From the NCBI GenBank assembly GCA_029938635.1, contig JAOZUQ010000023.1, positions 1 through 39,827 on the forward strand: a DNA stretch of 39,827 bases, written 5' to 3'. The notes below the pieces were generated by a model. That model made no database searches and was not told the DNA's origin. It was given only the letters and a program-made list of their open reading frames with translations. The position numbers were made by a program, and so were the translations under genes. This DNA is from Candidatus Aminicenantota bacterium (GTDB lineage Bacteria; Acidobacteriota; Aminicenantia; UBA2199). Position 1 is the stretch's first letter. Every line of letters starts with the position of its first letter. Below, piece by piece: positions 33,780 to 39,827 of the stretch.

Positions 33780-34281
33780 TTTTCGAAAATTTTTCAAAAT
33801 AGATCATTGTATTCTTCAAATCTGTATAATCTTTCTCTTCGATCTCTTTTATATATAGTGCAAAAATCACTTTTTTCACAGAGTTTTCGATCCTGACTAT
33901 CTTTAATGATCTTACCATGATCCTGTTCAGTGGAGTGATAATGACAACATTCCTGAACACCTGATCTTCCGGTATTTCTTTGAAAGGTGATTTGAAACTT
34001 ACTCTGAAACCTGAAAGTGACATATCAACCATTTTTCCCTTCAGTCGTGAATACTCTTTTTCACCAAGCTTTATACCAACTCTGATATTATCGGGAATTA
34101 GAATTCTGGGAACAGATCTCAGATCTTTTTCAGTTATTTTATATTTTTTACTGAATTCCCTGAATCTGACAGTGACCTTTTCGCCTTTCTTCCTCTCATA
34201 TAAATAGATCGCACCCATAATCAATGCTGCAAGCGGAATAAGGAAGATAAAAATTTTAATAATTAATGAATGACCACCCAT
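33769..34281 (-). CDS. Membrane-anchored PilZ domain protein (c-di-GMP receptor candidate)
   Basis: A 170-residue protein with one N-terminal helix (IIKIFIFLIPLAALIMGAIY) and a cytosolic PilZ domain. The c-di-GMP motif RxxxR is present as RSVPR (about residue 55-59), and the second motif (D/N)xSxxG as DMSLSGFRVSF (about 86-96). Both are intact, so ligand binding is plausible. The target is unknown. There is no SD. A TTGACA/TATCAT promoter ends six bases before the ATG, and an inverted repeat covers the -35. It is upstream of, and overlaps, cca. Confidence 0.8.
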   Translation of the reverse strand: MGGHSLIIKIFIFLIPLAALIMGAIYLYERKKGEKVTVRFREFSKKYKITEKDLRSVPRILIPDNIRVGIKLGEKEYSRLKGKMVDMSLSGFRVSFKSPFKEIPEDQVFRNVVIITPLNRIMVRSLKIVRIENSVKKVIFALYIKEIEEKDYTDLKNTMIYFEKFSKNEN

Positions 34282-34287
34282 TGTAAT

Positions 34288-34323
34288 ATGATAGGGATTT
34301 TCAATCTGTCTGTCAAACAGACA
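34288..34323 (-). promoter_or_regulatory. Leaderless-type promoter of the PilZ gene with inverted repeat over the -35
   Basis: On the minus strand TTGACA (34316-34311), 17-base spacer, TATCAT (34293-34288), six bases to ATG 34281. TGTCTGT-CAA-ACAGACA (34307-34323) is a perfect 7-bp inverted repeat centred on the -35, a likely repressor site. Confidence 0.55.
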
Positions 34324-34362
34324 ACAAAATGATATCGGAACTACCCGGAGTCTCTACTGACA

Positions 34363-34410
34363 TTGACAAGAACCGCTTTTTTTTGTATCATATTCTCTAA
34401 TTTGGAGGAA
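34363..34410 (+). promoter_or_regulatory. Strong promoter and SD of rpsT
   Basis: TTGACA (34363-34368), 17-base spacer, TATCAT (34386-34391), and GGAGGA before ATG 34414. Predicted leader about 16 bases. Confidence 0.7.
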
Positions 34411-34413
34411 TAT

Positions 34414-34680
34414 ATGGCAAATCACAAATCAGCGATCAAGAAGTACAAACGCGATGAGAAGAAGAGACTGATAAATAAAATGAACAAGACCAAAATGAGG
34501 AATCAAATAAAGAAATTCAAGAAAGAAATAGAAGCAGGAAAAATGGAAGAGGCAAAAACCATGTTTCCAGCAGTTATATCAATTATTGATAAATCAAATA
34601 CAAAGGGAACTATTCATCAAAAAACTGCTTCAAGATATAAATCCAGATTAACAGCTCTTCTGAACAAATCAGGATCATAA
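34414..34680 (+). CDS. rpsT: 30S ribosomal protein S20
   Basis: An 88-residue basic protein beginning MANHKSAIKKYKRDEKKR, the standard S20 opening, and ending in the QKTASRYKSRLTALLNKS helix that packs on 16S rRNA helix 44/9. Length is as usual. ATG 34414 is set by GGAGGA at proper spacing; the frame stays open for 17 codons upstream but the promoter lies there. A hairpin follows the stop. Confidence 0.96.
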   Translation: MANHKSAIKKYKRDEKKRLINKMNKTKMRNQIKKFKKEIEAGKMEEAKTMFPAVISIIDKSNTKGTIHQKTASRYKSRLTALLNKSGS

Positions 34681-34690
34681 AATTCTGAAC

Positions 34691-34717
34691 TGCCCCACTC
34701 CGGGGCAATGCTTTATT
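34691..34717 (+). terminator. Hairpin after rpsT
   Basis: TGCCCC (34691-34696) pairs perfectly with GGGGCA (34702-34707) across ACTCC, followed by ATGCTTTATT. The T run is short, so it may attenuate rather than end transcription into the nuclease gene that starts 12 bases later. Confidence 0.55.
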
Positions 34718-34718
34718 A

Positions 34719-35480
34719 ATGCCTCTCCCAAAAGATTATATTTCATTTAATCAAATACGGACCTACCGTAATTGTCCCAGGCAGTATTATTTCAGTTATA
34801 TAGAAAACATCCGGACAGCTATAAACGATAAAGTATTTCTCGGGGTGGTCTTTCATGATGCTGCAGATTTCTACCTTAAACAAAAGATAAATGGTACAAC
34901 TCCAGGCATAGAGGAGACATCCGAATATTTCACTTACACATTCAATAAAATGGCGGAGAAAACTGAAATAATCTGGAATGAGAGCAAAGAGAAGGCTTTC
35001 AAACGGGGTCTCGCATTCATAAAATATTTTGTTCATGATATGGCCCCGGGATTAAAACCGATGATGACAGAAAAAGAGATCGAGTGTAAACTTCCCGGCT
35101 CAGAGATAAAACTGAGGGGCATTATAGATATGGTTGAAGAGGATTTCTCATTAACCGATTTCAAAACAACTACAGCTAAATGGTCAAAGGACAGAGTAAA
35201 AAAATCTTTCCTTCAAATGTATATATATAAATTCCTTTTCGAAGAAAGTATCGGAGGATTTATAAAAGAATTAAAATTCAAAATAGTCTATTCAAAGAAT
35301 GCAACCGGAATTAAACACCAGGAGCACTCAATACAAGCGGAAAATGTGGATATGGACAAGATGTTTGAGATAATAAATTTTGCTATAGATAATATTGAGA
35401 AGGGTTATTTCTATAAAAACGAAGGATATATTTGCAATTTTTGCGATTATAAGAATATCTGTTCCAGGACAGAAATCTAA
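34719..35480 (+). CDS. Stand-alone PD-(D/E)XK nuclease with Fe-S cysteines (Cas4/AddB-nuclease-like)
   Basis: A 253-residue protein equal to the nuclease module of AddB/Cas4-type enzymes (PDDEXK_1 group). It opens SFNQIRTYRNCPRQYYFSYI, with the first cluster Cys, followed by the His helix GVVFHDAADFYL. The Asp strand is LRGIIDMV, then the catalytic LTDFKTT, and QMYIYKFLFEE. It closes with C-x2-C-x5-C (CNFCDYKNIC), the same spacing as in the addB-like protein. No cas1/cas2 or repeats are nearby, so a CRISPR role is not supported; DNA end processing is a reasonable guess. No SD is visible: the rpsT hairpin lies just upstream. Confidence 0.8.
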   Translation: MPLPKDYISFNQIRTYRNCPRQYYFSYIENIRTAINDKVFLGVVFHDAADFYLKQKINGTTPGIEETSEYFTYTFNKMAEKTEIIWNESKEKAFKRGLAFIKYFVHDMAPGLKPMMTEKEIECKLPGSEIKLRGIIDMVEEDFSLTDFKTTTAKWSKDRVKKSFLQMYIYKFLFEESIGGFIKELKFKIVYSKNATGIKHQEHSIQAENVDMDKMFEIINFAIDNIEKGYFYKNEGYICNFCDYKNICSRTEI

Positions 35481-35582
35481 TCCGGCCTGTTATCTTATTG
35501 AAAAATTCAACCCATCCTGTTAAATTACTTTTAACTGATATTAAGATTTCAGTAAACAGGATTGTAAAAGAGGTAAATATAA

Positions 35583-36149
35583 ATGCCATTTGAAAAAGAA
35601 TCTGAACATTTGAACGGGATTATTGTCTTAAGAACAAAAGAATTTTTTGATGAAAGAGGATCGTTTATGGAAATGTACCGTGCTGATCAATTTAAAGATA
35701 TAGGAATCCCCGGCACCTTTGTGCAGGAAAATTACTCCTTCTCAAAAAAGGGAGTTGTAAGAGGACTCCATTTCCAATGGGAACCACAACTCGGGAAACT
35801 CATGCGGGTACTTTCCGGTACCGGATTTCTTGTTGCTGCAGATATAAGAAAGAATTCTCCATCTTTCGGACAATGGTATGGACGGGAGGTGTCTCAAAAA
35901 AACAGGATTCAAATATGGGCTCCTCCGGGATTTGCAAGAGGATTTTGTGCCCTCTCAGATTCCCTGGAGATTCAATACCTTTGCACGGGAATTTATAACC
36001 CCGAATGTGAATCAGGCATCAGATGGGATGATAAAAGTTTGAACATAGACTGGCCGGTAAAAGATCCTGCCCTTTCCAAAAAGGACATGGATGCACAAAC
36101 CCTGGAGGAGTGGATGAGAGATTCCAATTCAGAACTTTTTACAATTTGA
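35583..36149 (+). CDS. rfbC: dTDP-4-dehydrorhamnose 3,5-epimerase (RmlC)
   Basis: A 188-residue cupin enzyme of dTDP-L-rhamnose synthesis, for surface polysaccharide. Marks: FFDERGSFMEMYR, QENYSFSKKGVVRGLHFQ with the catalytic-base His, QLGKLMRVLSGTGFLVAADI, then PPGFARGFCAL, and YNPECESGIRWDDKSLNIDW. In most RmlC proteins the loop reads FAHGF; here the His is Arg, a variant also expected in some relatives. The Tyr in the QYLC/TGIYNP region is kept. SD AAGAGG. rfbD follows one base later. Confidence 0.93.
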   Translation: MPFEKESEHLNGIIVLRTKEFFDERGSFMEMYRADQFKDIGIPGTFVQENYSFSKKGVVRGLHFQWEPQLGKLMRVLSGTGFLVAADIRKNSPSFGQWYGREVSQKNRIQIWAPPGFARGFCALSDSLEIQYLCTGIYNPECESGIRWDDKSLNIDWPVKDPALSKKDMDAQTLEEWMRDSNSELFTI

Positions 36150-36150
36150 A

Positions 36151-37014
36151 ATGAATATTGCAATAATAGGTGCAGATGGTCAGCTTGGTAGTGATATTAC
36201 TGCTGCACTCAGAAAAAGCGGGATCGGAGTAACAGAACTTCTCCGGGATAAGGTTGAAATTTCAGACAGATATTCTGTAAATTCCATTATTAATAAAGAA
36301 TTAAATATAGAACTGGTCATAAATACTGCCGCTTTTCACCATGTAGAGAAAAGTGAACTTGACCCCGTAACTTCATTTAATGTTAATGGAGCAGGAGCGG
36401 CAAATATTGCATACGCATGCCGTGCACTGGACATACCACTTATGCACATCAGCACAGATTATGTTTTTGATGGAAGGGGGAAAAAACCTTACACAGAATC
36501 CGACCTCCCTAATCCGGTAAATGTTTACGGTAATTCCAAGTTGACCGGTGAATACCTTATACGATCTATTACAGATAAGTCATATATTCTAAGGCTCTCA
36601 GGAATTTACGGCAGGAATATCTGTATAGAGAAGGGCTACAATTTTGTTGATAAAATACTTAAAATCGGAGAAGAGAAGGGAGAAGTTAAAGTTGTTGATG
36701 ATGAAGTACTTACTCCTACCTTTACCGAAGATATTGCCGAACAGATACTTTTAATGATCACAAAAAAGGCTGAATATGGGATCTATCATGTCTCCGCAGA
36801 GGGAGGATGTTCCTGGTACGAATTTACAAAAGAGATCTTCAATATAAAAGACAACGGCGTCAAGGTGAACAAAGCCCTCCCCGGCGAGTTCAGCGGTGGA
36901 GTCCAACGCCCCGCCTACTCCGTCCTGGAAAACAAACACCTCAAAGACCTGGGCCTTAACATCATGCCCCATTGGAAAGATGGCTTAAAGAGATATATCA
37001 GGTCTTACAGATAA
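36151..37014 (+). CDS. rfbD: dTDP-4-dehydrorhamnose reductase (RmlD)
   Basis: A 287-residue short-chain dehydrogenase that makes dTDP-L-rhamnose with NAD(P)H. It has the N-terminal Rossmann motif IIGADGQLGSDI, VINTAAFHHVEKSELDP, ISTDYVFDGRGKKPY, and the catalytic Tyr-x3-Lys in NVYGNSKLTGEYL, with LRLSGIYG. It has no SD and starts one base after rfbC, so it is coupled. rfbA and rfbB, which make the precursor, are not in the window. Confidence 0.94.
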   Translation: MNIAIIGADGQLGSDITAALRKSGIGVTELLRDKVEISDRYSVNSIINKELNIELVINTAAFHHVEKSELDPVTSFNVNGAGAANIAYACRALDIPLMHISTDYVFDGRGKKPYTESDLPNPVNVYGNSKLTGEYLIRSITDKSYILRLSGIYGRNICIEKGYNFVDKILKIGEEKGEVKVVDDEVLTPTFTEDIAEQILLMITKKAEYGIYHVSAEGGCSWYEFTKEIFNIKDNGVKVNKALPGEFSGGVQRPAYSVLENKHLKDLGLNIMPHWKDGLKRYIRSYR

Positions 37015-37050
37015 AACCTGAAAACCACAATCATTCGCTGGTATACGGCG

Positions 37051-37449
37051 TCACTCCTGTTTACTTGGGATGCTGCGTTGTCCTGCTATTGTACCGGCAA
37101 TTGCTCCTAATAGAGATAGTACCCATCCTCCACATATAACCATCCACAGAGAAGTTATCCAGAAATTTGGTTCAACAACAGCAGAAATTATCCCAACAGT
37201 ATTGCAAAGGATCGGTACGTACCAGATACTTTTTGGATTATGCCTGCATATAAAAAAACAGGCTATTGCAATTAGAATACCATAACTGATATATGCAATT
37301 GACTCACCAATATCACCTAATTTCGCAGCATCCGATAATATGCTGGCAAGGAACATTAAAACGACTACTGACAAGAATGCTGTTATTAATGATAATACCC
37401 AGCTTGGGGTCCTGGAAAAAAATGACTTTTTCTTTTTTGTTTCCACCAT
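37051..37449 (-). CDS. Four-helix membrane protein of unknown function
   Basis: A 132-residue protein with a basic N-terminus (KKKKSFFSR) and four predicted helices: VLSLITAFLSVVVLMFLASI, ISYGILIAIACFFIC, YVPILCNTVGIISAVV and WMVICGGWVLSLLGAIAGTI. No family recognised. The SD GGAGG (37453-37457) is only 3 bases from ATG 37449 but 6 bases from the GTG of codon 2 (37446), so the true start may be that GTG. Convergent with rfbD, 36 bases apart. Confidence 0.65.
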   Translation of the reverse strand: MVETKKKKSFFSRTPSWVLSLITAFLSVVVLMFLASILSDAAKLGDIGESIAYISYGILIAIACFFICRHNPKSIWYVPILCNTVGIISAVVEPNFWITSLWMVICGGWVLSLLGAIAGTIAGQRSIPSKQE

Positions 37450-37735
37450 AAACCTCCTTTAAAAAGTTTATTCACCCTGTATTTATATTCACTACCTTAC
37501 TTGTAAATACCGGAAACAATTTACTTCATGGTCATCGAAACGATCATTCCTTTTATTTCCATATAACTTAAATTCAAAATATAATAATAAGGGATTTATT
37601 TCAAGAAATTTTGCACTAATTTCATAATGCCATACTCCGAATGACATACATAATTTCCTGTTTACCTGAATCTGGTGTAAAATATATTTTCCAATTAACA
37701 ATAATTATTTCGTAATAAATGTACTAGGAGGGAAT

Positions 37736-38746
37736 ATGAAGAAATTTTTAATGGTTGTTTTAATTTTATCTATAATTGTAACTACAGGTTTCGGGAAAAA
37801 ACTTGCGGATCTACCGGAATTGATGAAACCATCTCTTGCTTTCTTTGTGGATGATACTCAGATATATATCCCCGAAGGGGCCGTTGTCAATATTTATTCC
37901 AAAAACGATTACAAACTGAAAAAGAAATTCGGAAAAGCCGGTGAAGGCCCCATGGAATTTAGAATAATCCCTCAACTACCTTTGACCCTTGACGCAAAAG
38001 GGGAAAATCTGGTCATTTTCAGTATCGGTAAAGTATCCTATTTTACTAAACAGGGAGAATTTATAAAAGAGGTAAAAACAACAGCACAAGTGTTTGGATT
38101 ACAGGTATTCGGAGACAAATTGGCCGGAAGATCAAGGACCCAGGATGAATCCGGAGCGTTTGACACTATTAATATCTACGACTCGACCTTGAAAATGATC
38201 AGAGAGATCGCCCGGAACAAAAGTGCTTTCCAGGGCCCGGGGAAAGGGCTTGAAGTTTTAGGAAAACCTTTTCAGCATGCCGTATATGAAAACAAAATAC
38301 TGTTAGCAGGCAAAGATGATGCAACAATAGATATTTTCGATGCAGATATGAAAAAATTGCATTCCATCAGCATAGACCGGAAAAGAATTCCGATGAAACA
38401 GGATTTCAAGGATCAGATAACAGATTTTCTGAAAAACGACCCCTCGACAAAAAATTATTTTGAAATATTAAAACCGATCAAATTTCCAAACCATTTTCCG
38501 GTAATTGCAGCATTTTTTGCTGATGAAAATGTTATTTATATCCTGACATGGACAAAAAATCCAAAGGAGTATGGTTGTTCTGTTTATGGGTTTGACGGGA
38601 AATTCATAAAAGAGGTATCCATACCTATTAAATTTCAAAATGGTTTTACACCATACCCCATTGCAATACATAAGAATGTCTTGTACCAGATAGTTGAAAA
38701 CGATCTGGAAGAGATATGGGAACTCCATGCATCCGCAATCAAATAG
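37736..38746 (+). CDS. Secreted 6-bladed beta-propeller protein (second copy)
   Basis: A 336-residue exported protein: signal peptide MKKFLMVVLILSIIVTTGFG, then GKAGEGPMEFRIIPQL, the Gly-rich turn that marks the '6-bladed beta-propeller' family (RGEGPGE in the copy at 1984). Blade strands recur: VVNIYSKNDYKLKKKF, NLVIFSIGKVSYFTK, NKILLAGKDDATIDIF, and SVYGFDGKFIKEVSIPI. No catalytic motif. SD AGGAGGG fixes the start. The 286-base stretch before it (37450-37735) is very AT-rich and shows no gene or clear promoter. Confidence 0.8.
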   Translation: MKKFLMVVLILSIIVTTGFGKKLADLPELMKPSLAFFVDDTQIYIPEGAVVNIYSKNDYKLKKKFGKAGEGPMEFRIIPQLPLTLDAKGENLVIFSIGKVSYFTKQGEFIKEVKTTAQVFGLQVFGDKLAGRSRTQDESGAFDTINIYDSTLKMIREIARNKSAFQGPGKGLEVLGKPFQHAVYENKILLAGKDDATIDIFDADMKKLHSISIDRKRIPMKQDFKDQITDFLKNDPSTKNYFEILKPIKFPNHFPVIAAFFADENVIYILTWTKNPKEYGCSVYGFDGKFIKEVSIPIKFQNGFTPYPIAIHKNVLYQIVENDLEEIWELHASAIK

Positions 38747-38832
38747 AAAATAAGAACTAATTTTATTCAACACTCCTACTTCAGCTTATCCATCCAGAGT
38801 GTGATTAATTTAGTGAAATTGCAAACAGATGA

Positions 38833-39576
38833 TCACTCTAAATATTTCAGCATAACATCACGAACCTTGACCATCAGTTCATTCACATTTTCCCGTGTGA
38901 ACCCCTTTGTTGATATAGCCTTTTCATAGAGTATTTTGATCCTGCCAGGCCTGATCATCCATTTGGTCTTCTGCTTAATCTTATAACTTCCTGTCTGGAT
39001 GACAGGGATAATATCCAATCCTGATTCAATTGCGAGAAGAAATCCGCCTTTCTTAAATTTTCCCAGCTTCCCGGTCAAAGTTCTTGTCCCTTCCGGCATA
39101 ACACCTATCGAAAGATTTTTCTGCTCTATTAAAAGTTCTGCAGATCTTTTTAAAGATTCCAACGCTTTTCTTGCATTTTTTCTGTTTATGGGGATCATCC
39201 CGATCTTTTTCATAAGTGGTCCATAAACAGGCCAGCTCATATGACTTTCTTCTTCTATCCCCCTCAATTTCCCAGGGAATGACCCGTTAAATACAAAACC
39301 GTCAAATATATTGACATGATTCAACATCAGAATGTATTTACCATCTGGGGATAAGTTCTCCTCCACACCCTCAATTTTTACTCTTATGAAAGCAAGAATT
39401 GTTATCATCTTTGAAAATATTTTGACCACTTTTTCGAACAACCAGCCTGTGGTGAAGATTCCGACTAAAAGGATAAGAATGGAGCCGAGAAAAAAATGGA
39501 TAACACCTATAATGTAAATAAATATGGATACAATCACATCTTTAACAAAAATAAAAAGTTTCTTCAAATTTCTCAT
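38833..39576 (-). CDS. plsC: 1-acyl-sn-glycerol-3-phosphate acyltransferase (PlsC family)
   Basis: A 247-residue membrane-associated acyltransferase that makes phosphatidic acid. N-terminal helices (VIVSIFIYIIGVIHFFLG; ILILLVGIFTTGWLF) lead to the catalytic N-H-x4-D motif in MLNHVNIFDGF, then GMIPINRKN, the lyso-PA-binding MPEGTRT, and VIPVIQTGS. Motif order and spacing are those of PlsC. There is no SD; an extended -10 (TGATATAAA, read on the minus strand, about 39591-39583) ends six bases before the ATG, suggesting another leaderless start. Confidence 0.88.
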   Translation of the reverse strand: MRNLKKLFIFVKDVIVSIFIYIIGVIHFFLGSILILLVGIFTTGWLFEKVVKIFSKMITILAFIRVKIEGVEENLSPDGKYILMLNHVNIFDGFVFNGSFPGKLRGIEEESHMSWPVYGPLMKKIGMIPINRKNARKALESLKRSAELLIEQKNLSIGVMPEGTRTLTGKLGKFKKGGFLLAIESGLDIIPVIQTGSYKIKQKTKWMIRPGRIKILYEKAISTKGFTRENVNELMVKVRDVMLKYLE

Positions 39577-39611
39577 CTTTAATTTATATCACATAACCAT
39601 TCTGACAAAAA

Positions 39612-39673
39612 GAGGGTCAGGTCTTGCATTACGACATTTATTTCAAGAATACTCAAAAGGGACAGACCCCTTT
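39612..39673. repeat. REP-like fragment related to the 7.8 kb element
   Basis: AAAAGGGACAGACCCCTTT (39655-39673) is a variant of the end unit at 7822-7841 and 12196-12215 and can fold as AAAGGG-ACAGAC-CCCTTT. Forty bases upstream is GAGGGTCAGGTCTTGCATTA (39612-39631), a string I associate from memory with REP/Y1-transposase surroundings; that link is unchecked. No intact open frame lies in 39577-39827. Confidence 0.55.
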
Positions 39674-39806
39674 ATTCATTCTAGTGGAAGTGGCTTGTTC
39701 CGTAATTACTTTTGGAGTTAAAAAATTTACAAATATCATTCATTTGTTCGTTCACCACGACGTGTCTGACCGGGTATTATTCAGCGGCATTAAAAAGCCA
39801 ACTCGC

Positions 39807-39824
39807 ATGCTTCTAAAGAAGCAT
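39807..39824. repeat. Perfect hairpin at the right edge
   Basis: ATGCTTC-TAAA-GAAGCAT is a perfect 7-bp stem at the window end. The flanks are cut off, so whether it belongs to the nearby repeat, a terminator or an adjacent gene cannot be told. Confidence 0.5.
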
Positions 39825-39827
39825 ACT

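Noticed and set aside
34719-35480. Calling the orphan nuclease Cas4 and looking for a CRISPR locus
   Set aside because: No repeats with regular spacing and no cas1/cas2 are present in the window.
35516-35560. CCTGTT...AACAGG with inner ACTGA/TCAGT before rfbC as a riboswitch
   Set aside because: Stems are short with a lopsided loop and no known riboswitch core; could be chance in AT-rich DNA.
37492-37701. 69-residue minus-strand open frame in the AT-rich gap before the second propeller
   Set aside because: No SD, no recognisable domain, atypical composition for a gene here.
38769-38806. ACACTC...GAGTGT between the second propeller and plsC as a terminator
   Set aside because: Six base pairs with a loop over 20 bases and no T run.
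39524-39721. Short plus-strand open frame at the right end
   Set aside because: It begins inside plsC on the opposite strand and runs through the repeat fragment; composition and lack of SD argue against a gene.

Overview
The window is AT-rich, gene-dense bacterial chromosome. It holds about 33 protein genes on both strands and no gap above 300 bases. I see no rRNA, tRNA, CRISPR array, prophage or transposase gene. Gram-negative traits include lipoproteins, secreted beta-propellers, a CnrX-like periplasmic metal sensor, dTDP-rhamnose enzymes and PlsC. Eleven-fold Asp-box (VPS10-like) proteins, secreted S55 peptidases beside propeller proteins and '6-bladed beta-propeller' proteins suggest the Acidobacteriota/Aminicenantes sphere. 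That placement is inference; a marker-gene tree would decide it.

Layout. 1-3.6 kb: tail of a probable aminotransferase, an APC permease, a secreted VOC protein, a secreted beta-propeller, a decayed second VOC copy and a DUF2834 protein. 3.6-7.7 kb (minus): a large Asp-box protein, a DUF502 membrane protein and RsmD. 7.7-13.8 kb: a REP/MITE-like palindrome, then an AddA-like helicase-nuclease and an AddB-like Fe-S nuclease. 13.8-15.4 kb: a small lipoprotein with a possible switchable leader, and prfB with its programmed +1 frameshift. 15.5-22 kb: ComEC, a receiver-only response regulator, an S55 peptidase with permuted domain order and a propeller protein. 22-28.3 kb: sucC, sucD, a small membrane protein, an AI-2E family transporter and two secreted M16-like proteins without zinc ligands. 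28.3-32.1 kb: asnS, DUF302, and a metal-related group (CnrX-like sensor, anti-sigma, ECF sigma, Cys-rich TRASH/zinc-ribbon protein). 32.3-35.5 kb: CCA-adding enzyme, PilZ protein, rpsT and a Cas4-like Fe-S nuclease. 35.6-39.8 kb: rfbC, rfbD, a membrane protein, a second 6-bladed propeller, plsC and a REP-like fragment.

Two things stand out. First, several genes lack a Shine-Dalgarno sequence but carry a sigma70-type promoter whose -10 box ends 6-7 bases before the start codon, which predicts leaderless mRNAs: rsmD, prfB, comEC, the first M16-like gene and the PilZ gene. Other genes (rpsT, asnS, DUF302) have the same promoter type with a normal leader and SD. Second, the 30.2-32.1 kb block looks like a self-contained envelope metal-response unit: sensor, anti-sigma and ECF sigma beside a 14-cysteine exported metal-binding protein, with no efflux pump next to it.
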